Assembly (NCBI GenBank): GCA_003586115.2
Contig: QVOM02000042.1
Span: forward strand, 39,460,204 to 39,524,203
Direction: 5' to 3'
Length of the DNA: 64,000 nt
From: Salvator merianae
Taxonomy: Eukaryota; Chordata; Lepidosauria; Squamata; Teiidae
Shown: positions 1-11,494 of the stretch, piece after piece
How positions within the stretch are numbered: position 1 is the stretch's first letter
Layout: each line of letters begins with the position of its first letter
The notes under the pieces: generated by a model
Databases searched by the model: none
The model's input: only the letters and a program-made list of their open reading frames with translations
What the model was told of the DNA's origin: nothing
Program-made: the position numbers and the translations under genes

Positions 1-900
1 GATTTCCTTTGTCACATTCCCATCCATATGCAGGTAGACAGGTAAATATGATCAAGCCTTTCTATATTGATGCCAAAATGTGCCTCATTTAATAAATATA
101 TTTTATATACCTTTTTGTTGCATTTAAGTACAAAAGACTTTAAAATAGCCACAGGGAACTCCAATTTGATCAGAGCAGCAGCAGGGAATACTGTTAAATA
201 ATTTTATTCTGTATCATTCCTCTACTTTAAATCACCCACCAAGTTATTATTAACCCAGCCTGGGCAAGGAGAATAGAGGCATTTGTGTGGGTTTTTTTTT
301 TCCCAGGTGGATCTATATAGCAGGAAGAATTTAGACGATAATTTCACAGAGAATGGTACACTGAAAAGCTCTCCCCCCACTCAGTTCTACTATGTGGCTA
401 AATTTACATGGAGGGGTAAATGAGGCAATTCGGCTGAAATGGTACAGTCTCTTAGTCAAATTGTACAATTTCAGGCTGCCTCATTTGCTCCCTTTGGTGT
501 GATGGAAGCTGGGTTAAATAGGGAGGCAACAGGAATGGAGGAAATGCACCAAAATATAGTCGCTCTTAAAAAACAAAACAAAATGTTCAGTTACAATTCA
601 CTGAGAAAAAAACTTTCCTACCCTAAAGTGCAAAAGTCAGAGCAAAAGCTCCTGGGTGAGGAAGAAGAGCCAAGGTTTGCTGCCTCTGCCATAGACCCAG
701 GCACATCCTGTGGGCAGTAACTCCCACCCATGAGACCACCTCTGCGCACTCCTTCCAAGCACATGGTATATCGAAGCCTCCTGGTCTGCTAGAAACAGCA
801 TCATATTACACAAAGGGATTTCAAAACAGATGCTTTGTGTGGCTTTTTAAAGCAAGGCATTTTGTTCTCCTCTTCTTTGACATATCAGCTAAATGTACAA
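1..900. other. Anonymous non-coding stretch
   Basis: AT-rich sequence with no terminal inverted repeat, LINE motif or tandem array that I recognise. The open frame at 439-720 has no recognisable domain, is rich in K/E/Q as expected from A-rich DNA, and has no splice-site context; I treat it as chance. Confidence 0.6.
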
Positions 901-929
901 AAGAAAGGCACAAAATGCCCCATTTTATT

Positions 930-1500
930 TATTTATTTGTTTTTTCATTTATATTTGTATTTCAAACTATACCCTAAGGTCTCAGGGCAGGTGACATCAA
1001 TAATAAAAACATTTAAAATGAACCCACTGGAAACAATAACAGTACATGAAAGTGTGGAATGGAAACTGTTTCCTCACCCGAAGGCTAGGGTAAATAAGTA
1101 AATCTTCAACAACCTTCTACAAATATAGAGTAAGGGTGACTGGCACATCTCAGGGGGGAGGCTATTCCATAGGCTGAGGCTACCACCAAGAAGACTCTAT
1201 CCCAGGTCTCCAGGTCTTTAACTACTGAAGATGGTGGTATAGCTAAGAGGTCCTCACCAGCAGATCTTAAGGCACGGGCAGGCCAATATGGGAGAGAGCA
1301 TTCCTTTAGATATTTGGAGTCCAAGCCATTTAGGGCCTTATAAAGTAAAGTTAGCATCTTGAATTGGATTCTGTAGTGAATTGGCAGCCTATTTGATAGG
1401 CAGGACTGTGAACAAAACTCCAAGTGCCACCAAGCTGATTTAAAGAAACTAAAATAAGGTGTCCAGCTATTTCTTGCATCATAACATGTGCACATTCAAA
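930..1500 (-). mobile_element. L2-like LINE, 3' end (ORF2 C-terminus plus 3' tail)
   Basis: Read on the minus strand, this is the last part of a non-LTR retrotransposon ORF2 followed by its 3' UTR. The peptide contains LPIHYRIQFKMLTLLYKALNGL and then YLKECSLPYWPARALRS (codons near 1410-1250), the pattern that follows the reverse transcriptase in L2/CR1-type LINEs. The A/T-rich tail with 'ctaaggtctcagggcagg' lies at about 960-1030. The element is 5' truncated, as most LINE copies are. Family assignment (L2 rather than another CR1-group clade) is inference. Confidence 0.75.
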
Positions 1501-1890
1501 ATGCTAGGTTAAAGGACCAGCCTTTATGCCAGTCTTCCTCAATTTAGTGCTGTCTATTCATTGTGCAATGCAGCCACCATCTGTTAAAGACAGTATGAGT
1601 GACCAAAATTGCCTAGCGACTTTCCAGCCACGCTAGCAGTTAATTCAGCCCACCTAAGGCCTCACAAAAATTGGAGGACTGCTACCCTGATCAAAAGGGC
1701 TTTCACTTAAAGCAGAATGGGAAGCTTCAAGCAGAAGTGAAGCACTGGAGAAGCTAGAATGATGATGGAAAATGTAGAAGGTAAAAAAGGTTTCCAAGAA
1801 TCTGCAACACATGGAAGCAGGAAGTTAAAGAGTGGTGTCTACGTACGCTAATACAAAGAATAGGGGAAATACACAAGATGAACCTTAATT
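1501..1890. other. Anonymous non-coding stretch
   Basis: No terminal repeats, LINE motifs or tandem arrays were seen here. Confidence 0.5.
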
Positions 1891-2015
1891 AATTAATTAA
1901 TTTCATTGTATTTGTATCTTGCTCTTTACCAAAAGGTTCCAGGCAGGTCACAGGATTCATTTAAACACAATATTACTAAAAATATAATAAAAATACATTA
2001 AAAATATAACCCCCT
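1890..2015 (-). mobile_element. L2-like LINE 3' tail
   Basis: An ATTA run (1888-1902) is followed by a stretch resembling the tail at 900-1030: 'tttgtatcttgctctttacc', 'ttccaggcaggtcaca' and then AATA-rich sequence. It may be the 3' UTR of the LINE at 2346-4100, separated from it by the GGTTCAAA-rich insertion between them. Confidence 0.5.
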
Positions 2016-2029
2016 CCCAGCATGACTAC

Positions 2030-2345
2030 ATTCACAGCAAGCTAAAGGAGATGCGTATAAACAGTAAAACAGAGGTTTGGTTCAAATCACTTGGTGTTTG
2101 GTTCAAATCTGAACTGCGTCAGACAGGCTCAACTTGGTTCAAGTATGAATCTTGAACAGTTTTAAACTTGTTTATTTTTTAAATTGTGGACAAATCTGAA
2201 TTGGCTTGAATCAATTGGGCGGTTTGACCTGGTCGAGCAAACACCCCCTGGTTCAGTTGGATTCAAACCATCCCCTTTCGAACCACATTGTTTGATTTGA
2301 AACTGTTTGATCTAGAAGCTAAGCATCAAAGACACTGAAAACCAT
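2030..2345. mobile_element. GGTTCAAA-rich hAT-like remnant
   Basis: The stretch is dense in variants of GGTTCRAATY and their complement (from 2086 to 2315). It resembles the ends of the TAGAGATGTG element at 14042-15179. Its left edge 'ggagatgcgtataaac' is close to that element's terminus 'tagagatgtgaacaaac'. No right terminus or 8-bp duplication is clear, so this is a degraded or truncated copy. Confidence 0.4.
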
Positions 2346-4100
2346 ACAACATTGGTGCCTGGCATATCTCCAGAGGAAGGCTGTTCCAAAATATGAGAGC
2401 CACCACAGAGAAGGCCCTCTCATATTCTACCACTCCTCATGCCTCTGTGGGTCTCCCCTTCTGATCTTAATGGCCAGGCAGATCTATATGGGAGAAGGTG
2501 TTCCTTCAGATAAGTAAGGTCTAAGTCATTTAGGGCTTTATATGTAAACATCAACACCTTGAATTGATCTGGGTAGCAAATAGGTAACCAGTGCGGATCT
2601 TTTAGGATTTGTGGTGATATGTGTGCAGCCAGAAACTCTCATCAACGGGACCATTTTCAAGGGTAGCCACACTGTAGCATTATAGTAGTCTAATCTGGGG
2701 GTTACCAGAGCATGAATCACCATGGCCAAGTTATCTCTATCCTAGAAAGGCTGAACCTGGCAAGCCAGTCAGTGGTAGAGGTAGGCACTCCTGGCTACCA
2801 ATGTCACGTGGTTCTGAAATGACAGCATCCCCAGATCATAAGCCTGTTCTTTCTGTTCATCCAGAATTGGGCTCCTCTTAACTTCCTGGAATCGGAACCC
2901 CGTGAAACATTACCTCCATCTTGTCTGGATTCAGTTTCAATTTCTTGGTCTGCATCCAGCTCATTACTGTCTCCAGGCAGTGATCAAGCACCTGAACTGC
3001 TTCTCCTGATGAAGGAATGGAGAGGTAGAGTTGGGTGTCATCAGCATACTGATGGCACCTCACTCCAAAATTTCTGATGATTTCTCCCAGCAATTTAATA
3101 TAGACATTAAAGAGCACAATAGACAAAAAGAAAAAGAAAAAGAAATGACCTCTGGCGAACTCCACAAGAAAATTCCCAGGGCATTGAAAAAAATACCCCC
3201 ATGGCTTCTTTCTGAAGCCAACCATGTAGATAAGAAGAGAACCACTGTAAAACAGCACTTCCATGTCCCAGTCCCCGAAGCTGCTCCAGCAGGAAACCTT
3301 GGATTGTATCAAAGGTCAGTGAGAGGTCAAGAACAGACAACAGAATTATGTTGCCCACATCTGTTGGTCATCTGTTAGGGTGACCAAGGCAGTCTCAGTC
3401 CATCCTATTCCATATGTCTCCAAAGGCAGACTATCTCAATAGGTCCATGATAATGGACTCACTACAAGTCTATTTACCTCCCATTCTGTAGCAGGGACCA
3501 GACCAAAAATATGTCCTGCAGCATGTGTTGGGCCCATAACATGCTGAGACATTCCCAGGGTTGTCATAGAGGCCATGAAGTCCTGAGTCAGTCCACAAGA
3601 GGTCTCTTCAATGTGGAAATTGAAGTCCCCCAACATCACATCTGAGACAGCTTCCACCTGTTCAGACAGGGAAGCTGTTGTGCAGTGGGTTTAACAGTAC
3701 ACCAACAGCAACCCTGTTCTGTCTCTCTGGCTCAACCCGAGTCACAAAGCAAAAAGGGTATCTGGTGAAAGAGATTGATTCTTTATGGACTATGTCAATT
3801 TTTCCACCCCACCCCACAAGCTTGGGCTGGTGCTGGACCAGATATCCCAGGGGAAATCTGAATGAAAGCTGGCTCTCCCAGTTCACCCCCCAGGTCATGG
3901 ATGAGAGATGACTTGTTTTGAACTGAGTTGGCATTTAACAACAGCATGACCAAGCTAGTGGGGAGGTTAACAGGCATCCCCATATTCGGAAGGTTAGAGG
4001 GGAGAGTAGAAGGAGTGATATCCTCAATATATCTAACATTCCTTCTCTGGACCTTTCCGCTCTACTCGCCATTGCCATATCTCTCCCTGCTTGTTAGCAC
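2346..4100 (-). mobile_element. L2-like LINE with endonuclease and reverse transcriptase remnants
   Basis: On the minus strand from about 3945 the frame reads LLNANSVQNKSSLIHDL (start of an AP-type endonuclease). GDFNFHIEE and GPTHAAGHI follow at 3640-3500 (later endonuclease motifs). Reverse transcriptase then appears at 3060-2880 with YADDTQLYLSIPSS, whose YADD is the catalytic motif, and MSWMQTKKLKLNPDKMEVM. Frames shift repeatedly and stops are present, so the copy is dead. Compared with 19310-20340, the linker between endonuclease and RT and the first part of the RT are missing, which indicates an internal deletion near 3420. The C-terminal region continues to about 2350. Confidence 0.85.
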
Positions 4101-4290
4101 TGAGTTGGGCCCCCCTTGAATTCCTTCTCCTCTCTCACCCAGGTACATATCTCTCTCTGCTTAACAGATCCCTCTGGCAGACTGATCTAGGCTCTGCCCA
4201 GGTGGTCAACTGCCCAGCACTGGGACAACAGGAGACCCTCCTGGCTCTCACCCAGGAGGAAGATGTAAACTTGAGCATTTTGACAAGCAG
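4101..4290. other. Unassigned spacer between LINE fragments
   Basis: Pyrimidine-rich sequence between the 5' edge of the minus-strand L2-like element and the plus-strand CR1 fragment. Nothing recognised. Confidence 0.4.
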
Positions 4291-5106
4291 AAATAGGATC
4301 TGAAAAGGATTACTAGGATGCTAAGAAATCTGGAAAGGAATTCCTATGAGAATCAGTTGTCAGAGCAGGAACATTTCACTTAAGAAAGGGCCTTTCTGCA
4401 CTTAACCTGGCCATGATCCAAACCAGTGTGTCTAGACTAGTGAGGTCCTCTGGGTTCAGATTATTTGTCTGGAAATGCACTGTCTACATGGTAACCAGAC
4501 TAACCCCTGCATCTGCCCCAAAGCTGACACAAAAGTTCCTAGTATTGGAGCCTTTGGGGATCCCATTTCTCACTTTGGTGCACCACTAAACTTGATCTCC
4601 CAGTAGTCCATAAAGTGTGCCTTACACTCACCTCTGTGATCCAAATTGGCCCAAGCTGGTACACTGGTAGTCCTCAATGTCATGGACTACCAGTGATCCA
4701 GATCAGGGGCCTCCTGCTCTGGATTACACGCTGTGGGTGGGGCCTCTCTGTTCCACAGTAATGTGTAGTCAGAAGAGGAGCTGTTCTAGATCTACATTAA
4801 GAGCAGAAAGCCCGGAAGATAAGATTGAGAAAAGACAAAACTGCAGTCTACAAATATGTAAAGGGTTATCATATATAAAATGTACCAGATTTGTTTTCTG
4901 TTTCTTCTTAGGATGAGTTTAAACTCAGGTTAGACATCAGGAGAAAAGTCTTGACGGTGAGCTCTGTTGACCAGTGCAACAGCCTGCCTTTCTTAGTGGA
5001 GGATTTTGAAGCAGCAAAGGGCCATCTATTGGAGGGTGGTTTTGCACATTCCTTCATTTAGCAGAAAGTTGCACTAAATGGTCTTTAAGACTCCATCCAA
5101 CTCATG
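4290..5106 (+). mobile_element. CR1 LINE, 3' end, split by a MITE
   Basis: The 3' part (4815-5106) reads on the plus strand as the CR1 ORF2 C-terminus: 'gttagacatcaggagaaaagt', then 'ctgcctttcttagtggagga', then the 3' 'gcactaaatggtcttta' region. The 5' part (about 4290-4387) is the preceding CR1 coding sequence. A TCTGCAC-type MITE (4388-4813) lies between them. The normal CR1 3' end is cut at 5106 by the next MITE. Confidence 0.75.
4388..4813. mobile_element. TCTGCAC-family MITE inside CR1
   Basis: The left end GGGCCTTTCTGCACTTA and right end GAGCAGAAAGCCC form a terminal inverted repeat. The interior shares 'gatccagatcagg'-type motifs with the copies at 18712, 39637 and 50623. It separates two parts of one CR1 copy, so it inserted after that CR1. 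The flanks (AAA left, GGA right) do not give a clean duplication. Confidence 0.65.
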
Positions 5107-5620
5107 GGGCCTGTTCACACTTACGACAGTATAATGTTTTAATTAACAGAGTTTGGGCAGGCAAAGATCAGGTACAGTGAGGAGTATTTGCACTTGTAAG
5201 CACTGGAACAGTTTGTGAACGGATCAGCAGGGGAAGCAGTGTGAATGGGAATGCACTAGTTAGGTAGCTATATCCAAACCTAGAGGAACTGGGTCCGGAC
5301 TTGAGTCTGAAACAGCTGCCAGGGTCCGGACCACAAAGTCCGAACCTGGGTCCAAACCTGGGTCCAAACTGTCTGACCCTGCCTGCGTGGCCATGCAGTC
5401 CCTGCCCCGCCACCATTTCACACCAGGAAATAGTGCAAACATACCTTTCCTGATATGCATCTGGTCACGCAAGTCAGCTTCCGGACTACAATTTTCTTGA
5501 CCAGCGCTATTCAGCTTCAGGTGAGTGTCAGGTGGGCTTCAGTAGGTTTCAAGTCAGCTGGGGCTGTTTGCAGATGCAAACACTCCATACTAACAACTGT
5601 CCTAGAACATTCCATTTTAT
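5107..5620 (-). mobile_element. GGGCCTG-family MITE, subfamily of 34308-34881, inverted
   Basis: It begins GGGCCTGTTCACACTTACGA. The interior follows the reverse complement of the element at 34308-34881: 'gggtccggacc', 'accatttcacacc', then 'caggtgggcttcagtaggtt' and 'cagctggggctgtttgca'. A short tandem of about 15 bp ('tgggtccaaacc') sits where the sister copy carries a 21-bp array. The distal terminus is lost near 5620. Confidence 0.65.
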
Positions 5621-6122
5621 AAGTAGTAGTCCATATGTAGTCTTTGGTCATTGATTCTATTGTAGCCAACAGCCAACAATTACCCAGAATACATAGCACT
5701 GTCGTATAGAACCAGGAGTGTAACAGACACTGTTAGTAGGAGCACAAACATTCTTACTATATACAAATGGACATGGATTCCATGAAATATAACAGTCAGA
5801 ACAGTTTTAAATACAGGGAAACTGACCAGAATCCTGGACCCTGTAGAGACCAAATTTCCTCTGCTTATCTCTTGAGTAAGTTAACCTGGCTGTGTGAGTC
5901 AGCTCAGGAAATTACACATTAATGGTTAACAAAAGGAATTGGGCAAGTATCTGGCCATCAAATAGTCCTATTGTTCAAGCCTACATCTTGAGAACTTTTC
6001 ATTAAGAATGCAAACAGCACGATTTAAGCTGTAGTTGTCTGTTTATCTCTCTACGTGACCAAACACACATCTTTGCTCAACTAAAAGGAAGCTTGCTCCT
6101 TTTTCTACTTGGGAAAAAGAAT
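5621..6122. other. Anonymous non-coding stretch
   Basis: No repeat motif recognised. The sequence continues in character on the far side of the MITE at 6123-6690. Confidence 0.4.
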
Positions 6123-6690
6123 GGGCCTTTTCGCACTGAGCTCTGTTGTCCGTTCCCAGTAGTTGGCTTCGACCCGGAGAGGTTGGAGAACGCTGGCTGC
6201 CATTCGCACTCCTGGCCAGAGGAACGGACCCGAAGCCAACCAGCAGAGGGAACAGTGCGAATGGCAGCCGCTAGTTCGGTACCCACTTCGCACCCAGAGG
6301 GCTCGTTACGAAGCCGGCTTCATAACGGCAGCTAGGCTGCCAAGCCCAAAGGGCTATCCCAGGTACGAAGTATCGTACCGGGGTATGAAGCAGCGGAGCA
6401 GGGTATGAAAACTTTGCACCCCGGATGCAAAGCAGCGGACCACGCATGTGTAGCCACGCCAGCCACGCCCGATGCCGAGGCAAACAGTGCGAAAGCACCA
6501 TGCCCGATCTTCGCTCCATCGCGCAGGTCAGGATGAAGACATCTTTTTACTTGTCTTGTCTTACTCAGCTTCGGGTTCGGATCGGGTGCGAAGTGGTTTG
6601 GATCGTGCGAGGCGCGCGCCCGCGGCAGTGCGAAAGCTCCGTACTAGTGAACGGACAAGAACGTTCCACCGCTACAGTGCGAAAAGGCCC
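6123..6690. mobile_element. Nearly intact GGGCCTTTTCGCAC MITE with AAT duplication
   Basis: This is the clearest copy of its superfamily here. The left end GGGCCTTTTCGCACTG is the exact reverse complement of the right end over 14 bases or more (CAGTGCGAAAAGGCCC with one offset base). The element is flanked by AAT at 6120-6122 and 6691-6693, a 3-bp target duplication. At 568 bp it has no coding capacity. It is far richer in CpG than its surroundings (many CGCAC, GGCGCGCGCC and ACGAAG motifs), which suggests relatively recent insertion before CpG decay. The interior repeats 'gtgcgaatggcagcc'-like words in both orientations. Confidence 0.85.
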
Positions 6691-8405
6691 AATATAAAAG
6701 TTCAGGTTTTTCTATTAGAAAAAAAAATTATAGAGCAGAAGAAACATTAGAAAGAGAGAAGAAGAAGAAACACACAAGAAGTCAGGAAGAATGATCATCT
6801 AACTCAGCCCCATTTTCCCTGGCTGAGAACTGCTTTTAGCTCCCTCCTGAAATGAAGAGAGATCAGATTTTTCTAAGGAGCTGCTTGATTCTACTGCTTG
6901 CTTGCAGTTTCCTTTCTTTTCCTTTTTAGCTGATTTCACTTGATGAGGGATTTCTATATCTCTCTCCATGTCCCTTAGCAAAAGAGCTGTTTTTTCCTAT
7001 AGGAGTGAGGGCTGTGGAGCATCTTCACTCCCCAATCTTTGATTTTTAACCCATTTGCCTACAAGAGACCTATGCATCTTTTCCCCCAAATTTTCCTGTT
7101 TGGCATGGTGAAGATCTGCCTGGAGAAGACTGCAGATGGGTGAGATTTACCCTTTAGTGCTAGGAACCTCTCCATTGTTAGCTTCTCCCAGACTCTTTCT
7201 CTCCTCCCCCCCTTTCTTCCCCCATCTCATTCATACACACACAGTAGCTAGGTCTCCTTACTTAAGTTTGGAGCCAAGCGTTTTTCTTTTTCTTTCTCAA
7301 GTGTCTAATTACCTATGCTATCTATGAAACTAGCTACTTCTAACAAATTACATTGTTTATTGCTATTTCTTGGATTTCAAGTCTTTTTGCTGGGTTCTAA
7401 TAAAGATGCACCATTATTTTCAAGGATTACCTCCTCTTTATTCGGACTTTTCGTGTGCCAGTTTTGCATTATTAAAACCTGCCCCGAAAAATTGATCCCT
7501 AAAAAGATTTAGTGCCTGGGGTGTCTAATTCCCAACACAAAAACATTTTCCCCTGAGCAGGGCCTGTAACACTATGTTCAGGTACAAATTAAGAAGAGAC
7601 AAAAAGGACCTACCTACGACCTATCATATTTTTCAATTACACATAGGTTGGAAGCCAACATGATGTGATCTCAAGTGTTGCTCAGCTGCCTGCAAAGCAC
7701 AAGCTGTGCTCAGATAGGATGCAGATGTTACCTACAGTCTGAACAATTGTTGCAGACCATTTGCACAAATTATGCTACTGTGAATGGGCACAGATTTGGG
7801 GAGGGAGAAAGATGGATAAGCAAAGGAAAATATATCTGCAGAAGGTAGGGCCAAAAGTAAATTGCATGATAGGCAGGAAATGAAAGAACATTTTGCTACA
7901 AGTATAGGAACAAAGGAAACAGCACATATAATATTGAGGCTGAGATGAGAGTCTTCTGTCTTTAGGCAATATTGAAAACCATCAGTATTAGTTACTGAAC
8001 ATGATGTGTCTGGCAATGCCATGGTCATGATTGAGTGTTCGAGAAAGGAAGGCACAATACATTTCGGAGACAAAAGGAACTATCTTAAGTGCCAAAGTAA
8101 ATAGGCAGAATTAAGCTGAAGTACAAAAAGGAACAAGGTTCAAGGTGAAATTAGTACACAGATTGAAGGAGAAAGTGCTAAGCAGTGCATTAGAGGCCAT
8201 CAGTGATAAAGAATGGAAGATAATTTGAAGTAAGCTTTGATGAAACTCCAAGATTGTTTTCTTTCTCCATCTTCACCGCCTCACACAATATATTGATACC
8301 ACAGAAAATCTTGTTTGAAATAATGTCTTTGATTACCAAACAGGATATTGAGGGGCACCATTCCCCTCCCCTCCCCTCACATGTTCTTTAGTTCAGAATT
8401 AAGGC
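6691..8405. other. Anonymous stretch with pyrimidine tracts and an AATAAA
   Basis: Pyrimidine-rich runs occur at 7185-7240, a TTTTTCTTTTTCTTTCTC run near 7280, and AATAAAG at 7399. The segment 7320-7540 has an LTR-like look (AATAAA, then a GT-rich stretch ending in CA), but I found no matching TG start or target duplication. No coding evidence. Confidence 0.4.
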
Positions 8406-8409
8406 ATTC

Positions 8410-8815
8410 AGTCTGGAATATTTGAACTACTGTATGAAGCTGATAGGCAGGAAAGTTAGGACTGACAAAGGGAATTATTTTTTCACCCAGCAGGTCACTG
8501 AGATTTACTACTAGAGGGAGTGGTGATGGCCACCAACCTGGATAGCTTTAAGTAAAGGGATAGACAATTTCATGGACAGGTATATCAATAGCTAGTAGAA
8601 TGGATGCCTAGGTACTACCTCCAGGTTGGAGAGTCAGGCAGGATGCCTCTAAAGACTGTTTAAAGGGAGTCAAGAGCAGGTAAAGTTTTTGCCTTCATCT
8701 TCTGCTTGAGACGGTCCAGAAGCAATTGGTGGGCCACTGTGACAGACAGAATGCTGGACTAGAGGGACTGTGGCCTGATCCAGCAAGGCTTATCTTACAT
8801 TTTTATGTTCTTAAT
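8410..8815 (+). mobile_element. CR1/L3-type LINE 3' end
   Basis: It ends with 'gcctgatccagcaaggct' and 'tatgttctta', the widespread squamate CR1-group 3' terminus. Upstream come 'tggatagctttaagtaaagg', 'gataggcagg' and 'tggatgcctaggtactacc', which match the reverse complement of 62930-63300. Only the 3' UTR and end of ORF2 remain. Confidence 0.8.
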
Positions 8816-10457
8816 TTCAACTTTTAAATACCAAACTCCAAGGAAATAAGTAATTTCAGTCCACAAGAACTAATGGAACATTCTTAGGGCTGCTTCACAT
8901 TTGTAAAATTCACAATAATAAAACAGATTACGGAGAGAAAGACAGAGAAGGAGAAGCAACCTAGAACAAATACCTTTTCTTGTCAGTTGGTCCCTGGATT
9001 ATTCCTATTCCACTGTGCATACTGGAATTACACCTGAACTCTTTTTCCTCTTGGAGTCCTCTTCCCCCTTCTGCCCCACATAATAATACTGTAAAAATCA
9101 AGAGTGTTTGAAGAAGAGTGGTAAATCCTACAAGCCAAACCTCTTCCATTCTCTGAGAGATTCTATTATTCTGGGCTGTCTGAGAGCTACAGCTGAGTTC
9201 CTAATGGTTGCCCTATTTACCTACACAGGACCCACAGTATTATTACTTAACTCTGCATGTTGAAAAGTGGCTCAGGATACATCACCAAGAGCACAAAAGA
9301 TGCTAGATAAAACTATAATCTATTGTACAATGGAAGGACTTGCACAATAAAGCACTTTTCTTAGGAATTACACTTTTTATCTACAGATGCACAATAACTG
9401 AGGCCTGCGTTACAATAAAATGATTTCTATTACATTCACACCGAGCCCAAACTTATTTGTAGAAAGGCTTTGGCCATTTTGTGCAGCATCTGCTGATGTA
9501 CAAATGCTGAAAGCAAAAAGCACTTGTAATGGACGATTTAAAAGGGGTAAGTGCTGGCTTTGAGTAGGCAGGTGCATTTTCTATGTGAATATCATATATG
9601 CCTTTGTTTCACACAAATGAAGGAACACATTCACTGTCATAGGTAACATTATTGAAATGAATGAAAATAATAAATAAATCAAGTCAAGCAGGATTGAAGT
9701 ATACTTATCACAAAGTTCAATGTTCAGCAACAAGTAGTTAAAGTCTAAGCATATATACGGATCTGAAATTCTCAGAGGTTTTGTTTTTTTCTTTTCTTTT
9801 CTTTTTAATGCAAAAATAGCAGTTCACTTCTTTTGCTGGCAAGAAGCAATAACTGACAAAGCACTCTAAATACTCCAGAATGATGTACAGATAGGGATAT
9901 GGAGAAACTTCAGTTTGTCCTTCATTTGCCATTTGTATTTCAGTCTGCTTTACTTGTGGTCCAAGGAATGTAAGGGGTTTTCTGTGGACTAACTAATCTG
10001 CTCCAGTTTTAGACGAAGTACGGCAGGTTCTGTCTGTACCTTGGCGGGGGGGGGGGGCTGTCTGTTCAAGACCAACTTTGGCAGCAAGACAATGTACCTT
10101 TTCTGGCATGCACCATGCGAAATGTAGTTCTGCCATAAGCACCATCCATCCTTACCTGCAATTGGTCCGTGTCCCTGTCACTCTTAACATCATATCCATT
10201 GTACAAGGGTGGGGCTGAACTACCTCTGTGTTGGGTTCTGAAGATGATCTTCAAAGCTTGTATAAGGAACAATGTAAAATACCACAGTCCCATTTTAGAA
10301 GCTTATACAAGCTTCAGAGCTTATCTTTGAAGCTTATGCAAACTTTGAAGTTGGGGCTGTGGTATTTTCCTAGTTCCAAACCAGGTGCAGAAGCATTACT
10401 GAACAGATGGTGTTAGTATGCTTGCAAACCTTTTCAAACAGGTCCAACGCTAAACCT
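8816..10457. other. Anonymous non-coding stretch
   Basis: AT-rich and without recognisable repeats apart from a 13-G run at 10045-10057. At 10270-10350 there is a cluster of related 'agcttatacaagctt' and 'aagcttatgcaaacttt' words that look like short diverged direct and inverted repeats. Confidence 0.45.
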
Positions 10458-11494
10458 GGGGCCTTTTCACATTTGCAACTAGAGAGCGTCATACTGCAAA
10501 TGCTGGTATCCTGCTCCCATTCCATTCCAAGACCTCGCAGTGCGGATGAGGTCTGTTCCATCTTGGAATGTTCACTTCCAAACATTCGAGGGTGTTTTAG
10601 CCCATTCTAGCGTGGAACAGACCCCACTGTGCAGACACCATCTGCACGATGGGGCCTTAAAACCGATCTTAGCCTGGCTACCGGCGTTTGCAAGTGCAAA
10701 TGCCAGTAGCTGTACCTGATGCTCACCATGACAGTGGCCAGCAAGTGTTCAGCCGCTGCTATGGCGACCACAGCAGCTCCACACATGTGCATGCACACAT
10801 GTGTTGGGCAATGAGGTCTACCCCTTCATGCAGGCCCAAATGGGCCTGCGCAAGGCCCCAGTCAGGCCCACACTGCCACGATCAGGCCTGGAACACTAGA
10901 TGGGGCTGCACTGCACCCCGTCTGGCATTTCAGTGCCTGGGCATGAAGGGCAGTCGCTGCGGCAGTGGCCTGCAAATGTCAGGCCGCTGCCGTGGCGACC
11001 AGGAGGCTCGCGTGTGCGTACTGGGCCCCTCCCCCCCACAGTGTGATTGGGCCTTCCCAGTTGGGCCTGCAGCACCCCAATCGGGCCCACCTGGCTCAAT
11101 CAGGGTCGCCTGATTATTCCAATGAGGCCAGTCCCCATCCGGCATCCCAGGCTCGATTGTGGCGGTGTGGGCCCAACTGGGGCCCTCGCGCAGGCCCATT
11201 TGGCATTGCCCATCATGCATTGTGTGATTGCGAGATCACACATGCATGATGGGTGGGCTGATCACCCAGAAGATGGCCGCTGCTGCCGTGGAGAAGGTAG
11301 GTGTGAACGAATCCTCACCTGAAGCTCACTTTGAGCTTCAGGTGAGGATTCAGACAGCTACTTTCTTCACCAGCGGTAGTAGAGATCAGCAGCGGATGAG
11401 GACTGCTGCCGGTCGCTACAGTCGTCTGCTGTTGCGAATGCACTTGACTAGCAAGCATGCCTCATGCTTGCTACTGTCAAGTGCGAACAGGCCC
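10458..11494. mobile_element. Long GGGCCTTTTCACA MITE with central hairpin
   Basis: The left end GGGCCTTTTCACATTTGCAA and right end AAGTGCGAACAGGCCC are inverted. Flanking triplets are CCT and CTT. At 1037 bp it is the longest element of the superfamily here. The interior is GC-rich, with multiple 'caggcccaaatgggcctg' words. A perfect stem with 19-bp arms (11309-11327 and 11333-11351, loop ACTTT) sits inside. The copy at 12884-13462 is a shorter inverted relative sharing both the end and the hairpin. Confidence 0.75.
11309..11351. repeat. Perfect 19-bp-arm hairpin inside MITE
   Basis: GAATCCTCACCTGAAGCTC and its exact reverse complement are separated by ACTTT. A decayed version of the same hairpin lies at 13028-13069 in the related element. 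The perfect pairing over 38 bases is seen directly; any role is unknown. Confidence 0.9.

Noticed and set aside
439..720. 93-codon open frame
   Set aside because: No domain, no repeat of the frame elsewhere, no splice or promoter context; composition follows A-rich DNA.
5718..7545. Possible solo LTR (AATAAAG near 7399, GT-rich stretch, CA end near 7540, candidate TG start near 5718)
   Set aside because: No matching target duplication, no second LTR, no primer-binding site and no gag/pol trace. The resemblance is too weak.
10688..11322. Several overlapping 90-140-codon frames on both strands
   Set aside because: All fall inside the GC-rich MITE 10458-11494; its low stop density explains them.
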